Assembly (NCBI GenBank): GCA_965229335.1
Contig: OZ245874.1
Coordinates: 5,332,001 to 5,396,000 of the forward strand
Direction: 5' to 3'
Source: JAFKFH01 sp017307375
GTDB taxonomy: Bacteria; Pseudomonadota; Alphaproteobacteria; Ferrovibrionales; Ferrovibrionaceae
Length of the DNA stretch: 64,000 nt
Positions 1 through 8,347 of this stretch are shown here, in pieces (within the stretch, counting starts at the first letter, position 1; the number at the start of each line of letters is the position of its first letter). The notes beneath the pieces were generated by a model. It did no database searches and was not told the DNA's origin. It saw only the letters and a list, made by a program, of their open reading frames with translations. Both the position numbers and the translations under genes were made by a program.

Positions 1-495
1 CCGGGGCACGGTGAACCGCCCCTCGGCCAGCCGCGGCACGTGGTCGAAGCCGAGCGCCTCGGCCATCGCGTTGCGGCGGGCCACGCTCCAGAACCGGCCG
101 GCCTCGCGGTCGTAGACGTCGAACAGCAGGAACCAGTCGGGCAGATGGTCGTAGTCGAGCGAATGGCGCGCCGCGCACCATTCGCCGAACAGGATCAGCC
201 CGGGGGTGATCACCCGGGCCAGCGCCTCGCCATGGGCGGCGATCCAGCCGGGCAGCCGGGCGAACTGGCCCGAGTAAGGCGGAATCAGGTACTGGCCGCG
301 ATTCTGCGCCCGCAACATGCCGCCCTCGCCCAGCGACAGGCCGAGATTGGCGCCGTCGACCTTCTCCTCGACGATCACCTCGCCCGACAAGAGCGCCGCG
401 ACCTCCGGCGGCGACAGCACCTTGTCGTCGCGCGGCTGCCCCGCCCCCAGCCAGGCGACATGCGGCGTATGGGGAAAGCGGAAGAAATCGGTCAT
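1..495 (-). CDS. RNA ligase family protein (3' end beyond window)
   Basis: The first 165 residues of an ATP-dependent RNA ligase (T4 Rnl2/RNA_ligase family) are visible; the C-terminus lies left of the window. The nucleotidyltransferase motif I KVDGAN (lysine 45, the expected adenylation site) and the downstream LILFGEWC motif are present, followed by the PDWFLLFDVYD region typical of this family. The family seals nicked or broken RNA through a covalent ligase-AMP intermediate. The ATG overlaps the stop of the PIN gene by four bases (ATGA), so translation is probably coupled. It is the last visible gene of an ATPase-PIN-ligase operon. Family assignment is firm; the substrate is unknown. Confidence 0.85.
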   Translation of the reverse strand, partial: MTDFFRFPHTPHVAWLGAGQPRDDKVLSPPEVAALLSGEVIVEEKVDGANLGLSLGEGGMLRAQNRGQYLIPPYSGQFARLPGWIAAHGEALARVITPGLILFGEWCAARHSLDYDHLPDWFLLFDVYDREAGRFWSVARRNAMAEALGFDHVPRLAEGRFTVPR

Positions 496-1028
496 GCCGG
501 CGGGATCCGCGGGGTCGCCCGGTCGGGGAACTTGGCCGCGTAGAAGCGGCAGGCGTCGTCGGGGCAGAGGAAGTCGACGCGGATGCCGGCCTCGGCCAGG
601 GCGGGCCACCAGTCGAGCCATTTGCAGTCGGCCGCCTGCCAGACGGCGGGCCGCGCCGGATGGGCATTGGCCACCGCCGCGAACTTGCGATCGGACGGGT
701 CGAACCGCGGTTGCAGCGCCGGGCCGGGAAATTCGGCGAAACTGTCGGGCGCGGTCTCGGTCACCGAAACCTCCTGCACCCGGGCCGGGTTGCGGCGGTT
801 CTGCAGGAGCCATTTGAGGAATGCATCGCCGACGCCCTTGGGCCGCGCCGGGCTGGTCTTGTGCAGATATTCGCCGAGGATGCGGAAACCGTCGTCGATC
901 ACGGTGACGCCGGATTTCTGCTGCGCCAGCAGCCGGTCGATGCAGGTCCTGCGGCAACCGGCCGACGCCTCGTCATGCGCGCCGTTGGCGACCAGCAGGA
1001 CGTTGGTGTCGATCACCGCGGCGGTCAT
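492..1028 (-). CDS. PIN-domain nuclease-like protein
   Basis: This 178-residue protein starts with the PIN signature VIDTNVLL and has later acidic positions in DPSDRKFAAVA and ADCKWLDW, the usual spacing for the metal-binding acidic residues of PIN ribonucleases. It is larger than a typical VapC toxin and there is no VapB-like antitoxin beside it. Both ends overlap their neighbours by four bases: its start with the stop of the DUF3696 ATPase and its stop with the start of the RNA ligase. The three are therefore one translationally coupled unit. RNA cleavage is inferred from the fold; the target is unknown. Confidence 0.8.
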   Translation of the reverse strand: MTAAVIDTNVLLVANGAHDEASAGCRRTCIDRLLAQQKSGVTVIDDGFRILGEYLHKTSPARPKGVGDAFLKWLLQNRRNPARVQEVSVTETAPDSFAEFPGPALQPRFDPSDRKFAAVANAHPARPAVWQAADCKWLDWWPALAEAGIRVDFLCPDDACRFYAAKFPDRATPRIPPA

Positions 1029-2389
1029 CGGCGGTTCATCGCGGCAAGCGCGCGGGCGGCGATGTCGCCAAGCTCGTCGCCGAAAAAATGCTCGGGCCAG
1101 TTCAGGATCTCGCCGGCGTCGTCAATCTCGAGGGCCTCAAGTTCGGCCCCGCCCCGCTCGTTGCGCACGAAGTAGGCGGCGACGTCGCGACGGGCGATCC
1201 GGCCCTCGGCGACACGGCGCTGCAGCCGGGTCAGGAAATGTTCCGAATGGCTCTCGACGACCAGTTGCACGCCGCGCGGCCGCCCGTTCTCCCGGGCCTG
1301 CACCGCATCGATGAAGATGTCGGCCAGGTTCGACTGGGCCAGCGGATGCAGGTGGATTTCCGGCTGCTCCATCCAGACCGTGGCATCCGGCGGCGCATAG
1401 AACGCTTGGATCAGCGCCGGCAGGACCTGGGAAATGCCGAAGCCCACATCGGTCAGCCGCACCTCCGGGCTGGCCGGATGGGTGCGGACCAGCACCTCGT
1501 ACTCGGTGCGGCCGGCCGCGACCGGATCGACGCGGAACGAGGCGATCAGGCCGAGCCGGACCAGCAGCCCGGCGACCAGCAGGCCGAACGGCTGCGGCGG
1601 CTGCGTCGGGTCCGGCGCGATCCGGCGGTGCTGCGCGGTGGCCGCCAGCAGCGCGGGGATCGCGTATTCGCCCTGGCCGCCGACATCGGCCGGGGTTTCG
1701 CCGGTCCATTGATAGACCCGGCGCGGCGCCCCGCGCAGCGGACCTAGATGCGACAGCCCGTCAAGGACACGTTCGACCTCGACCACAAAATCGGCGAGGA
1801 AATCGGCATTGCGGTAATGCAGCAGCGTGCGGTCGGCGAAGCGATGGAATTTCTCCGGCGCCTCGGCCGGCCAGCGGCGGCCCGGCGCGGCTTCGAGCAC
1901 CAGCGGCGCGCAGTCGAGCCGCCCGCCAGCCCCGTCGCGCGCATGGACGACCTGCAGCGTCTCCCGCCCGTCCTGCAGCAGGGCATAGCGCAGCCGGCCG
2001 GTCTGCGGCTGGCCGGCCGGATCGGCGTGCAGTTCGGCGGCAAGCGACATCGCGGTGCCGCCATAGGTTTCGCCGGGCACTGCCGAATTCTCGACGACCA
2101 GGGGCCGCGGCAGGGTCCAGCCCAGCGAGAATGCAAGGCTGCGGCCGAGATCGTGGCCGTTCAGGCAATCGGCGAAGCTGCCGAGATCGACCAGCGATCC
2201 GGCATCGCCCAGATGAAGCGCGCGCCGGCGGTCCGACAACTGCGCGGTCTGCTTCAGCGCCAGCAGCAATTGCCCGACCGACGACTTGCCGGAACTGTTG
2301 GCGCCGAAGATCACGGTCAGCGGCGCCAGCCGCACCGGACCGGTATCGCGCCACGCCTTGAAATTCTCGATGCGAATGTCGGTCAGCAT
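1025..2389 (-). CDS. AAA family ATPase with C-terminal DUF3696 region
   Basis: This is a 454-residue SMC/OLD-like P-loop ATPase. Starting at MLTDIRIENFKAW gives the canonical AAA_15/21 N-terminus; an in-frame extension upstream reads as non-coding. The Walker A is GANSSGKSS. The Walker B region reads VWMEQPEIHLHP and is followed by the VVESHSEHF switch motif. The C-terminal stretch ILNWPEHFFGDELGDI is the DUF3696 signature. Such ATPases often partner nucleases in defence or stress modules (family knowledge). Here the partner is a PIN protein whose start overlaps this gene's stop (ATGA), followed by an RNA ligase. It is transcribed divergently from the zinc-ribbon membrane protein. Confidence 0.85.
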   Translation of the reverse strand: MLTDIRIENFKAWRDTGPVRLAPLTVIFGANSSGKSSVGQLLLALKQTAQLSDRRRALHLGDAGSLVDLGSFADCLNGHDLGRSLAFSLGWTLPRPLVVENSAVPGETYGGTAMSLAAELHADPAGQPQTGRLRYALLQDGRETLQVVHARDGAGGRLDCAPLVLEAAPGRRWPAEAPEKFHRFADRTLLHYRNADFLADFVVEVERVLDGLSHLGPLRGAPRRVYQWTGETPADVGGQGEYAIPALLAATAQHRRIAPDPTQPPQPFGLLVAGLLVRLGLIASFRVDPVAAGRTEYEVLVRTHPASPEVRLTDVGFGISQVLPALIQAFYAPPDATVWMEQPEIHLHPLAQSNLADIFIDAVQARENGRPRGVQLVVESHSEHFLTRLQRRVAEGRIARRDVAAYFVRNERGGAELEALEIDDAGEILNWPEHFFGDELGDIAARALAAMNRR

Positions 2390-2504
2390 TGCCGATGTTG
2401 ATGCCCCAAGCGGACGGTGATGGCAACCGCGATGCGCCGTGGCTTTACGACACACCCGGAAGCACCCTAGGCTGCCTGCCGGTCTCGCCGGATGGAAAGC
2501 TGCG

Positions 2505-3599
2505 ATGAGCAAGGGCCTGCGTCTCTCGGAAAAATGGTTTCAGCGCGGGCTGTGGCTGATCGCCGTGGTCTTCGCCCTGTTCCTGATCGGGCTGGGCGGG
2601 CTGATCGTCGACGACCTGCCGAAGGTCGAGCAAAGCTACCGGCTGGACGATTTCCTCGACCAGGCGGCGGCCGGCCCGCTGAAGACCGAGATCGCCCGGA
2701 TCGACGCCGATACCAAGGCGAAGGGCGAGGCGCTGCAGACCGCCCGGCAGGTCGTGGCTGCCGCGGCCGGCGACACGCGCCAGGGCCGGCAGAGCTTCGA
2801 TGCCTGGGTCAGGACCCGGACCGCGACCGGCAATGCCGGCCAGGATGCCGAACTGCTCGAACGCACGCGGCAGATCGATGCCCTGGTCGCCCGCCAGCGG
2901 GCCGCCGAACGCGAGGTCGAGGCGCTCGACCAGGCGACGAGCGAGCTGAGCCGCCAACGTCTGCAGGCGACGAGCCAGCTCAACGCGCTGAACGTCGAGG
3001 CGCGCACAAAACTGAGCGCGGCGCGGCGCTGGCAGGAAATGCGCGTCTTCGGCATCCGCCTGGCCTTCACCCTGCCGCCATTGGTGATCGCCGGCTGGCT
3101 GTTTGCGAAATACCGCAAGAGCACCTACTGGCCGTTCGTGTGGGGATTCATCTTCTTCGCGCTGTTCGGGTTTTTCGTCGAACTGGTGCCCTACCTGCCG
3201 TCCTATGGCGGCTATGTGCGCTATATCGTCGGCATCGTCGTCACGCTGGTGGTCGGCCGCTACCTGATCGTCGCCCTGCAGCGCTACCTCGCCCGCCAGC
3301 GCGAGGTCGAGGCCCAGCCCGACGAGCAGCGGCGCGAGGCGCTGGACTACGAGCTCGCGCACAGCCGGATGATCAAGAACATCTGTCCCGGCTGCGAGCG
3401 CCCGATCGATACGACGGATGCGACGCGCAATTTCTGCACCCATTGCGGCATCTGCCTGTTCGATCATTGCCAGGGCTGCTCGGCCCGCAAGAACGCCTTC
3501 GCCCGCTACTGCTATTCCTGCGGCGCCCCGGCCCGCCCCGACGCCCGGCCGCACACCCCGGCACCGCCAGTAGCGACCTCCGACCCGGCCCCCGGTTGA
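2505..3599 (+). CDS. Membrane protein with coiled coil and C-terminal zinc ribbons
   Basis: A 364-residue protein whose function I do not recognise. An N-terminal transmembrane helix (about residues 14-36) is followed by a long Ala/Arg/Glu-rich, probably coiled-coil segment (about 55-170). Three hydrophobic segments follow (about 180-270, including WPFVWGFIFFALFGFF). The C-terminus has four CxxC pairs (CPGC, CTHC, CQGC, CYSC), consistent with a double zinc ribbon, and ends in a Pro-rich tail. The start MSKGLRLSEKW was chosen because the upstream in-frame extension looks non-coding. It stands alone, divergent from the ATPase-PIN-ligase operon and ahead of the Pho box. Confidence 0.75.
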   Translation: MSKGLRLSEKWFQRGLWLIAVVFALFLIGLGGLIVDDLPKVEQSYRLDDFLDQAAAGPLKTEIARIDADTKAKGEALQTARQVVAAAAGDTRQGRQSFDAWVRTRTATGNAGQDAELLERTRQIDALVARQRAAEREVEALDQATSELSRQRLQATSQLNALNVEARTKLSAARRWQEMRVFGIRLAFTLPPLVIAGWLFAKYRKSTYWPFVWGFIFFALFGFFVELVPYLPSYGGYVRYIVGIVVTLVVGRYLIVALQRYLARQREVEAQPDEQRREALDYELAHSRMIKNICPGCERPIDTTDATRNFCTHCGICLFDHCQGCSARKNAFARYCYSCGAPARPDARPHTPAPPVATSDPAPG

Positions 3600-3603
3600 G
3601 GGA

Positions 3604-3632
3604 CTTTCACCGAACCGTCATGCTCCTGTAAC
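3604..3632 (+). promoter_or_regulatory. Pho box, three 7-bp direct repeats
   Basis: CTTTCAC, CCGTCAT and CTGTAAC lie at 3604-3610, 3615-3621 and 3626-3632, an exact 11-base period. Each differs from the PhoB half-site (CTGTCAT or CTGTCAC) at one or two positions. A weak -10-like element (CAATAG) follows about 10 bases downstream, the usual PhoB-promoter geometry, about 35 bases before the ABC-transporter start. The repeats are read directly; PhoB control is inferred. Confidence 0.7.
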
Positions 3633-3681
3633 ATCACTGCGCTCAATAGCGGGGCATCCAGCCCTGGAATTCAGGAAGCCC

Positions 3682-4671
3682 ATGATGCGCGCCCGCCTCG
3701 CTACCCTCGCCATCGTCCTGGCCGCCGCCGGCTTTGCCGGCACGGCCGTCGCCCAGGACGGCAAGCTCGTGGTCTACACCTCCCAGCCGTCCGACCAGAT
3801 GGCCGAGGTGGTCAAGGCGTTCAATGCCGATTACCCGAATGTAAAGGTCGAGCTGTTCCGCTCCGGCACCACCGAGGTGATGAGCAAGCTGAAGGCCGAA
3901 TTCGCCGCCGGCAGCCCGCAGGCCGACGTGGTGCTGATCGCCGATTCGGTCGCCGCGACCCAGTTGAAGCAGGAAGGCCGCCTGCTGGCCTATCCGGAGG
4001 CGCCGGTCGCCCGCCTGCCCAAGGCGCTGGTCGATCCGGACATGACCTTCTTCGGCACCAAGTTGATCACCACCGGCATCGTTTACAACACCAAGCTGGT
4101 GACGAAGGCGCCGACCTCGTGGAACGACCTGCTGCCCAAGGAGGCCGCGAAGTCGACGATCATGCCGAGCCCGCTCTATTCCGGTGCGGCCGCCATCCAT
4201 GTCGGCACCGTCGTCCAGCAGCCGGCCTTCGGCTGGAAATGGTTCGAGACTGTCGCCGACGGCGGCGGCGCCGCCGGCAAGGGCAACGGCTCGGTGATCG
4301 ATGCGGTCGCGCGCGGCGAGAAGGCCTACGGCATCATCGTCGAATACATGGCCTACAATGCCGCCGCCAAGGGTTCGCCGGTCGCCTTCGCCTTCCCCGC
4401 CGAGGGCATCACCGCCGTGACCCAGCCGGTCGCGATCCTCAAGACCACGAAGAATCCGGCCGCGGCCAAGGCCTTCGTCAACTGGCAGCTCGGCGAGGCC
4501 GCGCAGCGCCAGTCGGTCGCCCAGGGCTATTTCCCGATCCTGCCCGACATCACCCCGCCGCCCGGCTACCCCTCGCCCGCCGGGCTGAAGATCATCGAGG
4601 CCGACCCCGCCAAACTGCTGGCCGAGGACGAGGCCAACAAGAAGAAGTTCGCAGACCTCTACGGTGGTTGA
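3682..4671 (+). CDS. ABC transporter periplasmic binding protein (iron(III)/2-aminoethylphosphonate family)
   Basis: This 329-residue type-2 periplasmic binding protein has a clear signal peptide (MMRARLATLAIVLAAAGFAG, cleavage near AVAQ). It matches the extracellular solute-binding family 1 group used by Fe(III) and 2-aminoethylphosphonate importers (LVVYTSQPSDQM, GIVYNTKLV, PADVVL-like core). I cannot see the paired-tyrosine motif typical of ferric-ion binders. With the Pho box 50 bases upstream, this favours an organophosphorus substrate, but that is inference. The downstream permease start lies inside its 3' end, so the three subunits form one operon. Confidence 0.85.
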   Translation: MMRARLATLAIVLAAAGFAGTAVAQDGKLVVYTSQPSDQMAEVVKAFNADYPNVKVELFRSGTTEVMSKLKAEFAAGSPQADVVLIADSVAATQLKQEGRLLAYPEAPVARLPKALVDPDMTFFGTKLITTGIVYNTKLVTKAPTSWNDLLPKEAAKSTIMPSPLYSGAAAIHVGTVVQQPAFGWKWFETVADGGGAAGKGNGSVIDAVARGEKAYGIIVEYMAYNAAAKGSPVAFAFPAEGITAVTQPVAILKTTKNPAAAKAFVNWQLGEAAQRQSVAQGYFPILPDITPPPGYPSPAGLKIIEADPAKLLAEDEANKKKFADLYGG

Positions 4672-6382
4672 CGCCTCCCTTACCAATCCGGTCCAGCGCC
4701 GCCGGCCGTTCCACCTCGATCCGGCGGCGCTGCTGATCCTGGCGCTCGCCCTTTACGTCGGCGTGCTGATCGTCTGGCCGCTGGGCCGGCTGCTGGCCGA
4801 GGCCGTGGCCGGCCCGGGCGGGCTGATCGGCGAGGTCTGGTCGTCGCGCGCCACCCGGCGCGCCCTGGCCAACACGCTGGAATCGGGGTTGTGGGCCACG
4901 GCACTCGCCACCCTGCTCGGCCTCGGTTTCGCGCTGCTGCTGGCGCTGACCGACCTGCGCGGCCGCGGCGCCGTCGCCTTCCTGCTGCTGATCCCGCTCC
5001 TGGTGCCGCCGCAGATCACCGCGATGGCCTGGGCCGACCTCGTCGGGCCGGGCAGCCCGGTGCTGGGCCTCGTCGGCCTCGGCCCCCCGCCCGGCCAGGC
5101 CAATCCGCTGCATTCGGGCGCCGGGGTCGCACTGGTGATGGGCGTCGAGCACATGACCATCGTCTTTCTCGCGGTCATGGCCGGCGCCCGCCAGGTGCCG
5201 CGCGACCTGATCGAGGCGGCGCGGCTCAACGGGGCCGGCCCGTGGCGTACCCTGCGGGCGGTCATCCTGCCGCTGCTGCGGCCGGCGATCCTGTCGGGCG
5301 CGGCGCTGGCCTTCGTCGCCGCGATCGGCAATTTCGGCGTGCCCGCCCTGCTCGGCATTCCCGGCCGCTATCCGACCCTGACCACGCTGGTCTATCAGCG
5401 GCTGAACGGCTTCGGCCCCGGGGTGCTGGGCGAGGTTGCGGCGATCGCGCTGCTGCTGATGCTGCTGGCCGGGGCGGGGCTGGCCCTGCGCGGCCTGGCC
5501 GCCCGCGGATCGCGCATCGCGGTCGATCGCGTCGGCCCGTCGCTCGCCCCCTTCCCCCTCGGCCGCTGGCGCGCGCCGGTCGAGTTCGCGGCCTGGACGC
5601 TGGCCGGCCTGCTGGCGCTGCTGCCGCTTGCGGCGCTGGTCGGCACGGCGCTGGTTCCAGCGCTCGGCGTCGCGCTCAGCTGGGAAACCGCCACGCTCGA
5701 CAATCTGCGCCTCGTGCTGTTCGAACAGGACGCGACGCGGCGGGCACTGGCCAATTCGCTGTTTCTCGCCGCCATCGCCGCGGTGGTCAGTGCGGTCGTG
5801 GCGCTGCCGCTCGGCTATCTCGCGGTGCTGCGCCGCTCCGGCGCCGCCCGCGCACTCGACATCGTCGCCGACGCGCCCTATGCGATCCCCGGTATCGCGC
5901 TGGCCATCGCGCTGATCCTGGTGTTCCTCAAGCCGCTGCCCGTCATCGGCATCAGCCTCTACGGCACGCTCGGCATCCTGGCCGTCGCCTATCTGTCGCG
6001 GTTCCTGAGCCTGGCGCTGCGCCCGACCGCCGCCGCCTTCGCCCAGATCGATCCGGCGCTGGAGGAAGCGGCCAGCATCGCCGGTGCCGGGCTGCTGCGC
6101 CGGCTTGCCCGCATCCTGGCGCCGCAGGCCGCCGCCGCCGCGGCCGCCGGCGCGGTGCTCGTGTTCATCAACGCGGCCAACGAACTGACGCTGTCGGCGC
6201 TGCTGTGGTCGACCGGGCACGAGACCCTGGGGGTCACCGTGTTCTCGCTGCACTACGAGGGCAATGCGCCGGCCGCCGCCGCCATGGCGCTGGTATCGGT
6301 CGCCGTGGTGCTGCTGCTCGCGGCCGCCCTGGCCCGGCTGGGCCGCCACCTGCCGCGCGGGACCCTGCCGTGGCAAGCCTGA
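4664..6382 (+). CDS. ABC transporter permease, two fused membrane domains
   Basis: This 572-residue inner-membrane permease has two binding-protein-dependent transport domains in one chain, as in FbpB, AfuB and the putative 2-aminoethylphosphonate permeases. Each half carries an EAA loop that contacts the ATPase: EAARLNGAGPWRTLRAVILP in the first and EEAASIAGAGLLRRLARIL in the second. About twelve hydrophobic segments are evident. The start is a GTG eight bases inside the binding-protein gene, giving translational coupling; the ATPase gene in turn starts inside its 3' end. Confidence 0.88.
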   Translation: MVDASLTNPVQRRRPFHLDPAALLILALALYVGVLIVWPLGRLLAEAVAGPGGLIGEVWSSRATRRALANTLESGLWATALATLLGLGFALLLALTDLRGRGAVAFLLLIPLLVPPQITAMAWADLVGPGSPVLGLVGLGPPPGQANPLHSGAGVALVMGVEHMTIVFLAVMAGARQVPRDLIEAARLNGAGPWRTLRAVILPLLRPAILSGAALAFVAAIGNFGVPALLGIPGRYPTLTTLVYQRLNGFGPGVLGEVAAIALLLMLLAGAGLALRGLAARGSRIAVDRVGPSLAPFPLGRWRAPVEFAAWTLAGLLALLPLAALVGTALVPALGVALSWETATLDNLRLVLFEQDATRRALANSLFLAAIAAVVSAVVALPLGYLAVLRRSGAARALDIVADAPYAIPGIALAIALILVFLKPLPVIGISLYGTLGILAVAYLSRFLSLALRPTAAAFAQIDPALEEAASIAGAGLLRRLARILAPQAAAAAAAGAVLVFINAANELTLSALLWSTGHETLGVTVFSLHYEGNAPAAAAMALVSVAVVLLLAAALARLGRHLPRGTLPWQA

Positions 6383-7413
6383 GCCTGCAGGGCGTCAGCC
6401 GGCGCTTCGGCCCGACCACGGCGGTCGATCGCGTCTCGCTCGAGGTCGCCGATGGCAGCTTCGTCGCGCTGCTCGGCCCCTCCGGTTGCGGCAAGACCAC
6501 GCTGCTGCGGCTGATCGCGGGATTCGAGGCGGCCGATGACGGGCTGATCCGCATCGGCGGCGACGACGTCACCGGCTTGGCCCCGGAGGCGCGCGACCTC
6601 GGCATGGTGTTCCAGTCCTACGCGCTGTGGCCGCATATGACGGTGGCCGAGAACGTCGGCTTCGCCAAGGCCTTGTGGACGCTGCCCAAGGCCGAGGCGG
6701 CGGCGCGGGTCGGCGCCGCCCTCGACCTGGTCGGGCTGGCCGATTACGGCCGGCGGCGACCGGCCGAGCTGTCGGGCGGCCAGCGCCAGCGCGTCGCGCT
6801 TGCGCGCTGTTTCGCCAAGCGGCCCCGCGTCGTGCTGCTCGACGAGCCGCTGGCCAATCTCGACGCGCATCTGCGCGAGGCGATGCTGGTCGAATTCCGC
6901 CGTTTCCACCGCGAAACCGCCGCCACGTTCGTCTATGTCACCCATGATCAGGCCGAGGCGATGTCGCTGGCCGATCGCATTGCGGTGATGAACGGCGGCC
7001 GGCTGGAACAGGTCGACGCCCCCGAACGGCTCTATGCCGAACCGGCGACCGCGATGGTCGCCCGGTTCGTCGGTGCCGGGCAACTCGTGCCCGTCACCGT
7101 TGCCGGCAGCATCGGCCCGGGGCGGCTTGCCGCCGATCTCTGGGGCCACCGGGTCGAACTGCGCGGCGACGATGTGACCGGCCCGGCCACCGCCTGCCTC
7201 CGGCCCCGCGACCTCGGCCTGGCCGACGGCCCCGGCGCGATTCCCGCCCGTCTGGCCTTCAGCACCTACCAAGGCGGCTTCTGGCATCTGGAACTGGTTC
7301 CGGAAGCCGACGCGAGCCAGCGGCTGCGGCTGGAAAGCGACCGCCCGCCGCCGGCACCGGGCAGCCGGCTGGGACTGGCCGTGCGCGACGGGTGGGTGCT
7401 GCCGGGGCGTTAG
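6370..7413 (+). CDS. ABC transporter ATP-binding protein
   Basis: This 347-residue ATPase subunit energises the importer. Walker A GPSGCGKTT, signature LSGGQRQR, Walker B VVLLDEPLANLD and the switch histidine in VTHDQAEAM are intact. Residues after about 230 form a TOBE-like C-terminal domain, as in Fe(III), spermidine and phosphonate type importers. The start is GTG, overlapping the permease end by 13 bases. Its stop codon overlaps the stop of the convergent HMA gene, so the two transcripts collide with no spacer. Confidence 0.9.
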   Translation: MASLSLQGVSRRFGPTTAVDRVSLEVADGSFVALLGPSGCGKTTLLRLIAGFEAADDGLIRIGGDDVTGLAPEARDLGMVFQSYALWPHMTVAENVGFAKALWTLPKAEAAARVGAALDLVGLADYGRRRPAELSGGQRQRVALARCFAKRPRVVLLDEPLANLDAHLREAMLVEFRRFHRETAATFVYVTHDQAEAMSLADRIAVMNGGRLEQVDAPERLYAEPATAMVARFVGAGQLVPVTVAGSIGPGRLAADLWGHRVELRGDDVTGPATACLRPRDLGLADGPGAIPARLAFSTYQGGFWHLELVPEADASQRLRLESDRPPPAPGSRLGLAVRDGWVLPGR

Positions 7414-7625
7414 GCAGCCTCGACACCCTTCCAGGTGAATCCGGCGGCATCGATCGCGGCCCCCACCGCGGCCGGCTCGGCCCCGCCGCGCACCGTCACC
7501 CGGCCGCGATCGAGATCGACGGCGACCGAGGCGCCGGGGTCCAGCCGCTGCACCGCCCGGGTCACCGACCGGGCGCAGCCGTCGCAGGTCATCCCCTCGA
7601 CCAGATGGATCGTCGTCTCGCTCAT
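7410..7625 (-). CDS. Heavy-metal-associated (HMA) domain protein, CopZ-like
   Basis: A single 71-residue HMA domain with the metal-binding loop GMTCDGC at its N-terminus, full length for a CopZ/MerP-type carrier. The start MSETTIHLVEG is preceded by an AAGGAG ribosome binding site. Cytosolic Cu(I) delivery is typical of the family; no P-type ATPase partner is beside it. It converges on, and overlaps the stop of, the ABC ATPase gene. Confidence 0.88.
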   Translation of the reverse strand: MSETTIHLVEGMTCDGCARSVTRAVQRLDPGASVAVDLDRGRVTVRGGAEPAAVGAAIDAAGFTWKGVEAA

Positions 7626-7661
7626 CGCCTGCTCCTTCACATTCCCGGCAGACATCGCCCG

Positions 7662-7677
7662 GACGGCGCCGGCCGTC
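7662..7677 (-). promoter_or_regulatory. Inverted repeat upstream of the HMA gene
   Basis: GACGGC-4-GCCGTC lies 37 bases upstream of the HMA start, directly after a TTGAC -35-like element on the minus strand. A dyad in the promoter spacer is the layout of MerR/CueR-type promoters, but the half-sites do not match the CueR consensus. Tentative. Confidence 0.25.
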
Positions 7678-7723
7678 AAGGTGGCGGGTTGCCTCGGGGG
7701 GACGGCTCCGCGATAACTGGGCG

Positions 7724-8329
7724 ATGCTCGACCCCTGGTCCCGCCGCCTGATCGACCCGCCGCTGAACGCAATCGGCGCCCGGCTCGCCCGTGCCGGGCT
7801 CGGGGCGGATGCCGTCACGCTCGTCGGCCTCGTCATCGGCCTCGGCGCCGTGCCGGCGCTGGCCTTCGGGCAATTCTGGCTGGCGCTCGGCCTGATCCTC
7901 GCCAACCGGCTGGCCGACGGCCTCGACGGGGCGATCGCCCGGGCCGCGGGCGCGTCGGACCGCGGCGGCTATCTCGACATCGTCGCCGATTTCGCCTTCT
8001 ACGGCCTGATCCCCTTCGGCTTCGCCCTGGCCGACCCGGTGCGCAACGCGCTGCCCGCGGCCTTCGTGCTGGCAAGCTTCATGGGCACCGCCTCGTCGTT
8101 CCTGGCCTTCGCCGCGCTGGCGGCCAAGCGCGGGCTGACAACCACCCGCCGCGGGCAGAAGTCGTTCTACCACCTGGGCGGCCTCGCCGAGGGCAGCGAG
8201 ACCATCCTGTTCCTCGTCGCCGGCTGCCTGTTTCCGGCCTGGTTCCCCTGGCTGGCCTGGGGCTTCGGCACGCTGTGCTGGCTGACGACGCTCGGCCGCG
8301 TCGCGGCGGGCTGGCGCGACCTCGCATGA
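7724..8329 (+). CDS. CDP-alcohol phosphatidyltransferase family protein
   Basis: A 201-residue integral membrane enzyme with the catalytic CDP-alcohol phosphotransferase motif in DGLDGAIAR...GGYLDIVAD (residues about 65-90), with the metal-binding aspartates present. Hydrophobic segments span most of the remaining length. The family transfers a phosphoalcohol from a CDP-activated donor to an alcohol acceptor, usually in phospholipid synthesis; the specific substrates cannot be read from the sequence. It is divergent from the HMA gene. Placement next to a probable Pho-regulated importer may be coincidental. Confidence 0.85.
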   Translation: MLDPWSRRLIDPPLNAIGARLARAGLGADAVTLVGLVIGLGAVPALAFGQFWLALGLILANRLADGLDGAIARAAGASDRGGYLDIVADFAFYGLIPFGFALADPVRNALPAAFVLASFMGTASSFLAFAALAAKRGLTTTRRGQKSFYHLGGLAEGSETILFLVAGCLFPAWFPWLAWGFGTLCWLTTLGRVAAGWRDLA

Positions 8330-8347
8330 TCTGCCACTAATTTGGGC

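Noticed and set aside
1088..2361. Open frames on the plus strand across the DUF3696 ATPase
   Set aside because: They have no motifs, and the minus-strand protein explains the region entirely.
4891..6369. Out-of-frame upstream extension of the ABC ATPase
   Set aside because: The residues before 6370 are an arginine-rich misframe of the permease gene. The true ATPase start is the GTG at 6370.
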